Positions 34,229 to 42,613 of a DNA stretch of 64,000 nucleotides are shown piece by piece; the first letter of the stretch is position 1, and each line of letters starts with the position of its first letter. Position numbers and translations under genes: made by a program. The stretch comes from Bradyrhizobium sp. JYMT SZCCT0428 (GTDB lineage: Bacteria > Pseudomonadota > Alphaproteobacteria > Rhizobiales > Xanthobacteraceae): positions 1 through 64,000 of the forward strand of contig NZ_JAFCLS010000017.1 of the NCBI RefSeq assembly GCF_018131075.1, written 5' to 3'. Below the pieces are notes generated by a model. It had not been told where the DNA came from. It ran no database searches and saw only the letters and a program-made list of their open reading frames with translations.

Positions 34229-34717
34229 ATGATTAGGACGGTCTGGCTTACGGTTTTATGTCTAGCGCTTGTCAGCGCCCTGGCCGCCGGCAAGGCGGCT
34301 AGAACGCCTGCTGGCCCAGTTGCAGAGCTCCCGGCAGACCAACTCACGGTTGGTATTGACCGCGCTCCAGATACGCTTAGCAAGGCCGATCGGCTTGAGG
34401 TCAACTACGTGCGTCCGGAGACCCCACCGCAACCTATCTCGCAGTCAATCGAGCCGCCCGCACCGGTCGTCACTCCGCCCACCCCGCCGATGGAAACCAA
34501 AATCATAAGCCGACACTGGCGCGATCCCAATGCTCTCTCATTTTCGGGCAAAGATTCCCAAGACCGAATCCAAAAAGAAGAGCAGAACGTCGATCGCAAA
34601 CGCAATCAGGCCGAGGATCGATCCAAACCATCTGAACCGGTAAAGCCGTGCAGCCGGCCCGGTCCTTTTGGCGATCTATTAAGGGCCGTGAATTTATCGC
34701 CCGCATGCGCATCGTAA
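34229..34717 (+). CDS. Putative secreted proline-rich protein of unknown function
   Basis: A 162-residue protein I do not recognise by name. It has a probable signal peptide (MIRTVWLTVLCLALVSALAA), then an extended proline-rich middle (ETPPQPISQSIEPPAPVVTP, 75-105), a short block SRHWRDPNALSF that may be a conserved motif, a charged segment rich in Lys/Glu/Arg (about 110-145), and a C-terminal PCSRPGPFGDLLRAVNLSP with two cysteines in all. Codon use fits a real gene. It stands alone between a mobile-element remnant and an acyltransferase pair read the other way. Possible role at the cell envelope; not shown. Confidence 0.6.
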   Translation: MIRTVWLTVLCLALVSALAAGKAARTPAGPVAELPADQLTVGIDRAPDTLSKADRLEVNYVRPETPPQPISQSIEPPAPVVTPPTPPMETKIISRHWRDPNALSFSGKDSQDRIQKEEQNVDRKRNQAEDRSKPSEPVKPCSRPGPFGDLLRAVNLSPACAS

Positions 34718-34861
34718 TTTCAGTCGCGAACAACGTGGCAATTGAGCAAATTATCCGACCTAGGCCCCAAGCAATCGTTCATCGAATTTTATGAAACTTC
34801 CTCTCGGCTCTAGACAGAGCGAGTGAATTCGTGGTTAGGCCTCGAAACGGTGACTCCAACC

Positions 34862-35821
34862 TTAGCGGGCAAGGTCTGAGGATGTCCGCTTTACCACCTC
34901 GCTACCCATTTTCCGCTCGATCGCTCTCTCTAAAGAGCGCGCCATGATGATAGCCGATCGGTCGTCAAGATGTGCTCCATCGGTCCATCGGATCTCGTTG
35001 GATGGATAGTCCAATGATAACCATTTGCCGTGGTCGTGCCCAAAGGCCTCTGCCATCGCTGACCGGCCCGTTGTCATATAACGGGACCGCGCGAATGCGG
35101 GGCCCAGAGGAAGTTCGTAAAAGAACACCGAAACGCCTTGCATCTCGAGCGTGCCCACGATGTGCTTCAATTCGGCTACATGTCGACGGATGATCTGATC
35201 GTGATCCGGATTGTTCCATTCTGCCAAGATAGCAGCGAGCTCAAGTGGGTTGTATTCGGGGGCTGGCGGCTTTCGTAGAATTGCCTCTTCTAGAGCCGCT
35301 TGCTGAAGAAGCGCAGATTTGTCATCTCTGTCAAAGCGCCGCCAATCGTCGAGCTTTTGCTGGTACAACGCGGCTAATGTGCGAAGGGGCCTTAAATTCA
35401 TGGGTGCGCGCGCAGGCTCCGCATTGCTCGTGCGGACCCTCTCAACCATTGCCTGGTCGATACCGCGAGAAAGAGTATTGGTCTCGATAGCTATGAGCCG
35501 CGGCCGAACAGCGGTCGCCGCCGCAATCATTGCTGCCCCGGTCAACGGAGATCCACCAGGCAGCGCCAGATTTCGAACGTAAAGTTTATGAAAAAATTCT
35601 TCGTGCAATCGCACGGTGAACGAACTGCCCGTTAACGCGATCGGAGCAACTGGGCTGTTGAGATAACGATCGGCAATCTTGGACTGTATTTCATCCGTCG
35701 TGGTCGCGGGAAAGTCCGGGAAGTCATGGAAGAGCCGAGGAGCTATCCAGCACATGGCCAATACTGCGGCACATGCAGCGCTCGCCTTCACAAACCAGCT
35801 CATCGAGGTAGTACGGTCCAT
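34862..35821 (-). CDS. Membrane-anchored AlgJ/SGNH-like partner of an MBOAT acyltransferase
   Basis: A 319-residue protein with one N-terminal membrane anchor (ASAACAAVLAMCWIAPRLF) and a periplasmic part. After IALTGSSFTVRLHEEFF comes a GSS block that resembles the nucleophile loop of SGNH-like acyl carriers, and near the end WTDGAHLDDRSAIIMARSL fits the D-x-x-H block (DGAHL). It would pass acyl groups from the MBOAT partner to a glycan. Its start (ATG 35821) is 7 bp after the MBOAT stop, so the two are coupled. I rely on context as well as these weak motifs; the family is diverse. Confidence 0.65.
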   Translation of the reverse strand: MDRTTSMSWFVKASAACAAVLAMCWIAPRLFHDFPDFPATTTDEIQSKIADRYLNSPVAPIALTGSSFTVRLHEEFFHKLYVRNLALPGGSPLTGAAMIAAATAVRPRLIAIETNTLSRGIDQAMVERVRTSNAEPARAPMNLRPLRTLAALYQQKLDDWRRFDRDDKSALLQQAALEEAILRKPPAPEYNPLELAAILAEWNNPDHDQIIRRHVAELKHIVGTLEMQGVSVFFYELPLGPAFARSRYMTTGRSAMAEAFGHDHGKWLSLDYPSNEIRWTDGAHLDDRSAIIMARSLERAIERKMGSEVVKRTSSDLAR

Positions 35822-35828
35822 GTCCAAC

Positions 35829-37208
35829 CTAGAACTGGAAATATATGAACGCTGTGTCGGGACCGGCTTCGATTAGCATCAGAGCTGCCATCGCGCCATA
35901 CACATAGGGATCCAGGTTACCCCGTAGCACAACGAGCCTCTCCGAGGTAATAAAATGCTGTATGAGGACTGGCAGCGCATAGATCAGCGCCAGACTTCGG
36001 TAAATGCGCGCAGGGTTGGGCACGGACTGATCAACGAACATACCAGAAATATAATCCATCGCATGCTCGAAATTCGGGAGCTTGAAGAAAACCCATAAGA
36101 AGGAGACGCATAAAAAAACAACAAGCATGCGAGCCACAACGATCACGCGACGCAGAGCGGCAATTGCTGCAAGTTTTTCTATCAAGGGCAGGAACGGACG
36201 CTCAATCACCAGAAAGAGGCCGTGCATTAGCCCCCATGCCAGGTAGCTCAATCCGGCGCCGTGCCAAAGACCGCCCAGGCCCATCACGATCATTAGATTG
36301 AGGTATGTCCGCCCTTGACCATGGCGGTTGCCGCCTAACGGGATGTAGAGATAGGTGCGGAGCCAGGTTGACAGCGAAATGTGCCAGCGCGTCCAAAACT
36401 CAGCAAATGACTGCGAGATATAGGGCAAGTTGAAATTGATTGGCAGACGGTAGCCGAACAGCAGCCCAAGCCCGATCGCGATTGCAGAATATCCGAAAAA
36501 GTCGGCATAGATTTGATAGCTATAAAGGAACAAGCAGAGCCAACGGTCGCTGCTTCGAAGCGCATGGTATAGAGGAAAATCCATGTTGGTCGTGAGCGTG
36601 TTGAGGTTGTTCGCGACAAATAGTTTGAAGAAGTAGCCGGTGACAATCCATCTCGCCGCCTCGACGAACGGTACTTCGTTGAGAAATTTCGGTTGGATTT
36701 GCGGCAGAAAGTTTTCCGCCCGCGTGATAGGCCCGGAGACGAGCTGCGGGAAGAATATAATGTAAAGAAACACATCCCATTGGGAGGGGGCAGGGCCGGT
36801 GCGTTTCGTCATGTCCACCAGCAAGCTGATGTTGTGGAAAACGAAGAACGAAATGCCTATTGGCAGCGGGAGGTTCAGCAAGAGGTCAATCGCGCCAACA
36901 TCCGAGAGCGCCGGTGAGGAGGGATCGACAAACAGCAATTTGTATTTGAAAAAGGCTAATAACGCGAGGTTGAATGCAATGCCGGCCGGCAGCCACAACT
37001 TACGTCGAACCATGGCCTTCAAGAGAAAGAAGTAAGTTCCGAAGACCGCTATCGCGAGCAGCGCTAGCAATTCCGGTTGCCCGAATCCGTAGAAGAACAG
37101 GCTTGCAACTACCAGGATGTAGACCTGATACGGGCGAACGAATGGCCAGTAATAAAGGGCAAATACCCCAGACACGAACACCGCAAATTGCCACGACGTG
37201 AACGTCAA
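35829..37208 (-). CDS. MBOAT family O-acyltransferase (AlgI/DltB-like)
   Basis: About 459 residues with 10 or more membrane spans. FARTRWHIS appears as FAEFWTRWHISLSTWLRTYL (the family's conserved arginine/tryptophan/histidine block), followed by LYIPLGGNRHGQGRTYLNLM and the catalytic histidine in GLGGLWHGAGLSYLAWGLMH (near residue 315). The family moves acyl groups across the inner membrane for alginate, cellulose or other exopolysaccharide acetylation. The start is placed at TTG 37208 because ggagg (37221-37217) lies 8 nt before it; the frame opens five codons upstream at another TTG. Confidence 0.92.
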   Translation of the reverse strand: MTFTSWQFAVFVSGVFALYYWPFVRPYQVYILVVASLFFYGFGQPELLALLAIAVFGTYFFLLKAMVRRKLWLPAGIAFNLALLAFFKYKLLFVDPSSPALSDVGAIDLLLNLPLPIGISFFVFHNISLLVDMTKRTGPAPSQWDVFLYIIFFPQLVSGPITRAENFLPQIQPKFLNEVPFVEAARWIVTGYFFKLFVANNLNTLTTNMDFPLYHALRSSDRWLCLFLYSYQIYADFFGYSAIAIGLGLLFGYRLPINFNLPYISQSFAEFWTRWHISLSTWLRTYLYIPLGGNRHGQGRTYLNLMIVMGLGGLWHGAGLSYLAWGLMHGLFLVIERPFLPLIEKLAAIAALRRVIVVARMLVVFLCVSFLWVFFKLPNFEHAMDYISGMFVDQSVPNPARIYRSLALIYALPVLIQHFITSERLVVLRGNLDPYVYGAMAALMLIEAGPDTAFIYFQF

Positions 37209-37419
37209 AGAGTTAGCCTCCAAGCAGGGGTAATGGTTGGAAAAACCCCATCATGTCTATTAAGCGGTCGCGCGGCCGTCCCGACGTGCGGATTTCGGAT
37301 TCCGCGCAATGGAGCCGGCCATCGCGAGCAAGCCGGTTTAATTCCAGCTTCAACCCGTCGTGCAAAACAAGCTCGCTCGCGTGGTCTTGCCACCAAATGC
37401 TCCCATCTGCTGGCTACAG

Positions 37420-37704
37420 CCACCCATCGCCGACCAATCTGAGGACGATCTACTTTGGATCCGCGGGCCATTTCTGTCATTCAAAGCAGATTACGGCATC
37501 TTTGTCGTGCACGGACATACTCCAACCAAATCGAGGCTGCCAGATCTTCGTTCACATCGATTGAACCTGGACACAGGTGCTTGCTTCGGCGGCGAATTGA
37601 CTGCGGCTGCGTTCTTAAATCAAAAGGCGCAACCACTGTTCTTTGTAAATAGCCTAGGTGCGGTCTGGCAGCCACAGACTGATGGTCTACATCGTACCGA
37701 CTGA
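37420..37704 (+). pseudogene. C-terminal fragment of a serine/threonine-type metallophosphatase
   Basis: The forward frame reads DQSEDDLLWIRGPFLSFKAD, then YGIFVVHGHTPTKSRLPDLR, SHRLNLDTGACFGGELTAAA and ends near 37704. This matches the C-terminal third of PPP-type phosphatases (R...DLLWIR..F, VVHGHTP metal-binding histidines, N(L)DTGA.. G.LTA). The N-terminal GDxHG and GDxVDRG parts are not found upstream in any frame, so only a fragment remains. It is next to the MBOAT gene, read away from it. Confidence 0.7.
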
Positions 37705-38369
37705 CTCCAAGGGCTTGGGTTGTCGAATTCACCGTATTGACGGATCCTAGAGATCCCGCTCATTCACGATCACCAACACCATTCGCTCATGAGGCATCAT
37801 GGAATTTGTTTGAGCCTCCGCGTCTTCTGACTGCACGATCACATCAGCAGGAGGTCCTGGGCTGTGATGGCATCAACGTTGGTGAGTAAGGCCGACGAGG
37901 CGCAAAGGCATCCAGAAGGGCGCAATTGGTCAACTAATTGTTGGGGCCGTTCGAACTGCTCTTCCACCAGGATTTGCGGGGTCGGTGCGAAGGAAATAGC
38001 AAGTCAGTGTTTGGATTGTTCAGTCGCAAGAAAGCTTCGGAGTTGGCGCTGCGGGCCAACTCGACTATCGAGAGGTATGGCCGCTTGACGGCCTACTGTC
38101 CGGGCGCCGCTACGTCTTTGCTAGCACTTCACAGAAGGTGCCGACAGCGACCTCACGGATGCCGATTACGCGCCGCGGCCCATCATTGATCTACAAGCCA
38201 ACTTCCAACCTATGCCAAGCGTGCGCGCAACAGTTGATCTCGGCCTCCAAGAAGCGCCATCAGGAGCGATCAAAAGCGATCCTGACTCTTTCTCGAAATG
38301 ACACCTAGCATCGAAAGTCATTGATTTACTTTATGGCCCCCAAGGCTCACGTAGGAGGCCACAACCGAA
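37705..38369. other. Gene-poor stretch with no supported gene
   Basis: About 665 bp. Short frames (for example 37938-38189 on the plus strand) have no ribosome site, no recognisable domain and interruptions when compared frame to frame. A run SRKKASELALRANSTIERYG near 38030-38085 looks protein-like but could not be assigned. No terminator seen before the enoyl-CoA hydratase gene's end at 38370. Confidence 0.4.
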
Positions 38370-39152
38370 CTATTTGCCCGTCCAGAAGGGCTTGCGCTTT
38401 TCACTGAAGGCCTTGAGGCCTTCCTTGGCGTCTTCTGTCATGGCCAGCAAGGCAATCTGGCTTTCGGTGTAGGCGATGCTTTCGTCGAACGACATCGAAG
38501 CGATGGCGCGCATGGCATATTTGCCGCGCCGGATCGCGGTCGGCGATTTGTCGACGATTCGGCTGATCAGCCAATCGACCTTAGCGTCGAGCTCGGCTGG
38601 CGGCACCACGTAATTCAGCAGCCCGGCGGCCTGAGCCGCCTTCGCATCGAACGGTTCGCCCGTCAGCGCCCACTCATTGACAAGGCGCGGCGGCGCCATC
38701 GATTGCAACAGACTCATCACCTGCATCGGAAACACGCCGACCTTCACTTCGGGCAGCCCGAAGATCACGTGGTCGGCAGCCACCGCCATATCCGTCATGC
38801 ACAGCAGGCCCATGCCGCCGGCCATGCAAACGCCCCCTACCCGCGCGATCGCGGGCTTGGTGGCGTTCTGCGACAATCGCAACAAATCGGCGTAGTCGAC
38901 ATTCGGCCTGGAAAAATCCATCGCAAAAGCGGCGCCGCTGTTCTGCAGGTCGGCGCCGGCGCAAAACGCCTTGTCACCCGCCCCCGTCAGGACGATGACG
39001 CGCACTTCCTTGTCGTCATGGGCGTCGCGATACCCCTTGGCGATACCGGCGACGACGTCGGCATTGATGGCGTTGCGCTTGTCCGGCCGGTTGATGGTAA
39101 TCCAGAACGCCTGTCCGCGCTTCTCGCGTATAACGCTGCTGTTGTCGGTCAT
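38370..39152 (-). CDS. Enoyl-CoA hydratase/isomerase family protein
   Basis: A 260-residue crotonase-fold protein. The oxyanion-hole blocks are AFCAGADLQNSG and GVCMAGGMGLLCMTDMAVAA. Unlike the gene at 25970, the block FGLPEVKVGVFP carries a glutamate at the hydratase position. The C-terminus ends FSEKRKPFWTGK, as in many hydratases. The ATG 39152 has a gagcgga element before it; the frame opens eight codons upstream at 39176. It is the last gene of the minus-strand molybdenum block, 72 bp after the oxidoreductase stop. It may act in beta-oxidation of the ring-cleavage product. Confidence 0.88.
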   Translation of the reverse strand: MTDNSSVIREKRGQAFWITINRPDKRNAINADVVAGIAKGYRDAHDDKEVRVIVLTGAGDKAFCAGADLQNSGAAFAMDFSRPNVDYADLLRLSQNATKPAIARVGGVCMAGGMGLLCMTDMAVAADHVIFGLPEVKVGVFPMQVMSLLQSMAPPRLVNEWALTGEPFDAKAAQAAGLLNYVVPPAELDAKVDWLISRIVDKSPTAIRRGKYAMRAIASMSFDESIAYTESQIALLAMTEDAKEGLKAFSEKRKPFWTGK

Positions 39153-39224
39153 TGTTCCGCTCGCCCTGTTTGCCATGGATTGGCGAACATTTGCGGCAGG
39201 ATGACGCCGGACTGCAAGCAGGAT

Positions 39225-41318
39225 TTAAGCCGAGGGCGTGGCCTTCTTCACCCAAACCTTGTTGTCATGGAACGCCGCACCGCCCACGGGGGCAACCGCC
39301 TCGGCTCCGGTCAGCATGTTGATACCGCGACCACCGATATGGGCCTTGTTCGGCTGAATGGATTCCGCGATCAGTACGCCGCGTCTCAGCCCGTCGAACA
39401 GCTTTAACGTCAAATTCGTCTCGCCTCTCACGTTGCCGAGTGTGACGACATCCCCATCGGCGAGCCCGAGCTCCGCGGCATCATCGGGATGCATCATCAC
39501 CGAGGGCTTGCCCTCGCGCGCGATCGACGATGGCGTTTCGTTGAAGCTGGTGTTGAGGAAGCTGCGCGCGGGACTGGTGGCGAGACGGAACGGATGGGCC
39601 TCATCCGCTTCCTCGATAATGGTCCAGTGGTCCGGCAGCGACGGCATCTGTGCCCAGGGGCCCAAGGCGTTGCCGAAGGGCGGGTTCGCCCAGTCAGCCT
39701 TGAAGTGAAACTTCTTGTCCGCATGCGCAAAACCGTCGAGGTAATGCGAGGTGCGGAAATCCGGCTGGAGGTCGCGCCAAAGATCCGCCTCCAGGTCCGC
39801 GATATCGCCATGACCGCTCTTCTGCAGCGTCGCGTCGATCAATTCGCGCGGCGACATCGTAAAGCCGGGATGCACAGCGTTAAGCCGGCGGCCGAGGCCC
39901 TGCAAAACCTCGTGGTTCGAACGGCACTCGCCGGGCGGATCGATCAGCTTGGCGCCGACCGAAATATGCTGATGGCCGCCACCGTAATAAAGATCGTCGT
40001 GCTCCATGAACATGGTCGCCGGCAGCACGATGTCGGCCATGACAGCCGTCTCGGTCATGAACTGCTCATGCACCACCATGAACAAGTCTTCGCGCGCAAA
40101 CCCCTTGTGCACCAGCGCCTGCTCCGGCGCGACCGTCATCGGATTGGTGTTCTGGATCAGCATCGCCTTGACCGGCGGCCCGCCCTTCAGAGCTTCCGCA
40201 TCTCCGGTCAGGATGCGACCGATTTGCGACTGGTCGAGCCAGCGGGTGTTGCGGTCGAGCGCGTCGTGGCCCTCGATGATGGATTCGTCGAACTTCCAGA
40301 TCGCAAAATTGTTGAAGAACGCACCACCGCCCTCATGTTGCCAAGCGCCGGTTACCGCCGGAATACACAGCGCTGCATGCATCTGCGCCGCACCATTACG
40401 GCTCCGCGTGAAGCCATAGCCGAGACGAAAGAACGAACGCTTGGTCTGACCGACCAGCCGGGCAAACGCCTCGATCTCCTCGACCGGCACGCCCGAGATC
40501 GCCGAGGCCCACTCCGGCGTACGGCTCGCAAGGTGTGCTTCCAGTTCATTCGGGCAATCGGTGTAGCGATCCATATATTCGCGATCGGCGTAACCTTCGC
40601 GGAACAACACGTGCATGACGCCGCAGGCGAACGCGCCGTCAGTGCCGGGCTTAAGCAGGATATTGATATCGGCCTGCTTCATGGTGTCGTTGTTGTAAAC
40701 ATCGATCGCCGCGATCTTGGCGCCGCGCTCCTTGCGGGCACGCATCGCATGCGTCATCACGTTGACCTGGGTGTTCACGGGGTTGGTGCCCCAGATCACG
40801 ACAAGGTCGGACACGCCCATCTCTCGCGGATCGACGCCGGCGATCTTGCCGGTGCCTATGGCAAATCCGATACGGGCGACGTTGGCGCAAATCGTCGAGT
40901 AGAAACGGGAGTATTTCTTCACATTGGCAAGACGGTTGATGCCGTCGCGCATCACCAGGCCCATGGTGCCGGCATAATAATACGGCCAGACCGATTGTGC
41001 ACCGAACTCCTTCTCGGCCTGATCGAAACGCGCGGTGATTTCATCCAGTGCGTCATCCCACGAGATCCGCGCGAACTGACCGGAGCCCTTGGGTCCGGTG
41101 CGGCGCATCGGATGCAACAACCGGTCGGGATGATGAATGCGCTCGGCATAGCGGGCGACCTTGGCGCAGACGACGCCGGCGGTGTAGGTCTGCTGCTTGG
41201 AACCACGCACCCGGCCGATACTGCGGCCGTCGATCACCTCGATATCGAGCGCGCAGGCCGATGGGCAATCATGTGGGCAGGTGCAGTGGCGGATGTCGAC
41301 CTTGGCATGCTGGTTCAT
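39225..41318 (-). CDS. Molybdopterin (bis-MGD) oxidoreductase with N-terminal [4Fe-4S]
   Basis: A 697-residue DMSO-reductase-superfamily enzyme. Cys14, Cys18, Cys22 and Cys51 (CPHDCPSAC...VCAK) form a C-x3-C-x3-C-x28-C iron-sulfur motif. LLHPMRRTGPKGSGQFARISWDDALDEI is the typical MGD-binding start. Cys144 in FYSTICANVARIGF is a candidate molybdenum ligand. GTNPVNTQVNV and the C-terminal DDAAELGLADGDVVTL complete the fold. No Tat signal is visible, so it is likely cytoplasmic, unlike the upstream IorB-type enzyme. Family members include formate dehydrogenase-like, pyrogallol transhydroxylase-like and other enzymes; the substrate here is unknown. Confidence 0.88.
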   Translation of the reverse strand: MNQHAKVDIRHCTCPHDCPSACALDIEVIDGRSIGRVRGSKQQTYTAGVVCAKVARYAERIHHPDRLLHPMRRTGPKGSGQFARISWDDALDEITARFDQAEKEFGAQSVWPYYYAGTMGLVMRDGINRLANVKKYSRFYSTICANVARIGFAIGTGKIAGVDPREMGVSDLVVIWGTNPVNTQVNVMTHAMRARKERGAKIAAIDVYNNDTMKQADINILLKPGTDGAFACGVMHVLFREGYADREYMDRYTDCPNELEAHLASRTPEWASAISGVPVEEIEAFARLVGQTKRSFFRLGYGFTRSRNGAAQMHAALCIPAVTGAWQHEGGGAFFNNFAIWKFDESIIEGHDALDRNTRWLDQSQIGRILTGDAEALKGGPPVKAMLIQNTNPMTVAPEQALVHKGFAREDLFMVVHEQFMTETAVMADIVLPATMFMEHDDLYYGGGHQHISVGAKLIDPPGECRSNHEVLQGLGRRLNAVHPGFTMSPRELIDATLQKSGHGDIADLEADLWRDLQPDFRTSHYLDGFAHADKKFHFKADWANPPFGNALGPWAQMPSLPDHWTIIEEADEAHPFRLATSPARSFLNTSFNETPSSIAREGKPSVMMHPDDAAELGLADGDVVTLGNVRGETNLTLKLFDGLRRGVLIAESIQPNKAHIGGRGINMLTGAEAVAPVGGAAFHDNKVWVKKATPSA

Positions 41319-41448
41319 GCGCCGATAGGTAACATCAAAATTCGCCGTCGCCGAGTAGCTTTATCGGCGGGCACACCGGCGAAAACGGCAGCCAAGCCAT
41401 GCATTAGACGCCGAGATAGACCATCGCCGCGACGTCACTGCGCAGATA

Positions 41449-42066
41449 TTACTGCGCGGGACAGGCCGCGCCGGTCTTCACCCAGGCCTCGACCAGCGCG
41501 CCGGCCTGCTTTTGCGTACCGGGCGCGGGGCTGCGGCCAACGCCCGGGGCCCAGGCCCAGCCGACCAGCGTATCTTCGCCGATGTGATGGATCAGCTCCT
41601 CGGGCTTGCGACCGCCGTTGCGCGCGGGATCCTTGAGCTGCGTGCAAATTTCGGCAACCGTCTTGCCCTCCCATGCCATCTCGCGCGGCGCGAGATGCCA
41701 TTCCGGATGGCCCGGCATGCGACCGGGTTCGAAGTTCGCATTCTGATGGCAGATCGAGCAGCGCATCGCCGGAAGACCGTGGCCGTCGGCACCGCGGGCG
41801 ACTGGTGGCTGATGCAGCCGGCTCTCATCGCCTTGCCGCGGACGGTCGGTGGCCGGATGGCAATTGGTGCAGCGCGGATGGGTCAGCACCTTGCCGAGTT
41901 CGGTGAACATCGCCGCCGAACGCGCGTCCGTATCAGAAATTGATGCAAAGCTCTCAGGACTAGCAAGGTTCCGGGGTGCAGTTTCGGAAACCGCGTAGCC
42001 CGCAAGCATGCTCGTCGCCACGGTAGCGATCGAGACGAGAAGCTGAAACCGCAGTTTCGATTTCAT
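41449..42066 (-). CDS. Di-heme c-type cytochrome of an IorAB-type oxidoreductase
   Basis: A 205-residue periplasmic protein. After a signal peptide (VSIATVATSMLAGYAVSE) there are two heme-binding motifs, CTNCH (66-70) and CSICH (103-107). Methionine candidates for the sixth ligand follow (PGRMPGHPEWHLAPREMAWE). It is encoded 22 bp after the [2Fe-2S] subunit of the Tat-exported molybdenum hydroxylase and is its likely electron acceptor, passing electrons to the respiratory chain. It ends 130 bp before the MGD oxidoreductase start. Confidence 0.85.
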   Translation of the reverse strand: MKSKLRFQLLVSIATVATSMLAGYAVSETAPRNLASPESFASISDTDARSAAMFTELGKVLTHPRCTNCHPATDRPRQGDESRLHQPPVARGADGHGLPAMRCSICHQNANFEPGRMPGHPEWHLAPREMAWEGKTVAEICTQLKDPARNGGRKPEELIHHIGEDTLVGWAWAPGVGRSPAPGTQKQAGALVEAWVKTGAACPAQ

Positions 42067-42088
42067 GTCGCCTGGTCCTTGCGCCCGG

Positions 42089-42613
42089 TCATTGCTTCGC
42101 CACGAGATAGCGCTTGGAATCCGCGAGGATCACGTCACGTACAGCCTCATGATATTTGACATAGCCGGTGCAGCGGCAGATGTGTCCGTCGAGCGCTTCG
42201 GCGATGGTTTTTTCGAGTTCCGCGCGTGCCACAGGCGCCTTCGCCAGACGCTCCAGCAACACCTGGCCCTCGTTCAGGAAACCAGCGGTGCAATAGCCGC
42301 ACTGGAATGCGAAGTGCTCGATAAACGCCTTCTGCAGCGTCGTAAGCTCACCGTTCTTGGCATGTCCCTCGACCGTGCGGATGAACTTGCCGTCGAAACT
42401 CACCGCAGAGACGACGCAGGTCGGACTGGTGAAGCTTGTCCCATCGGGGTTGTCGATGATGACGGCGCAGCTCAGGCACTGCGCGGCACCGCAGCCGAAC
42501 TTGGTGCCGGTCATGCCGAGATACTCGCGCAGGAAATCGTTCATCGAAAGATCGTCGCGAACATCCGTCGGTCCGTGCGCGCGGCCATTGATCGTGATGC
42601 TCAATTTGGTCAC
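42089..42613 (-). CDS. [2Fe-2S] subunit of a molybdenum hydroxylase (IorA-like)
   Basis: A 174-residue protein with two 2Fe-2S centres. The ferredoxin-type N-terminal domain has KFGCGAAQCLSCAV (Cys41, 46, 49, and Cys66 later). The C-terminal helical domain has FQCGYCTAGF and GHICRCTGYVKYHE. Electrons pass from the molybdenum cofactor to these centres and on to the di-heme cytochrome. No signal peptide: it would be exported together with the Tat-bearing large subunit. The start overlaps the large subunit stop by 4 bp. Confidence 0.95.
   Translation of the reverse strand: MTKLSITINGRAHGPTDVRDDLSMNDFLREYLGMTGTKFGCGAAQCLSCAVIIDNPDGTSFTSPTCVVSAVSFDGKFIRTVEGHAKNGELTTLQKAFIEHFAFQCGYCTAGFLNEGQVLLERLAKAPVARAELEKTIAEALDGHICRCTGYVKYHEAVRDVILADSKRYLVAKQ

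Noticed and set aside
39489..41636. A 715-codon plus-strand frame.
   Set aside because: It is antisense to the MGD oxidoreductase, rich in Arg, His and Gly, with no domain or ribosome site.
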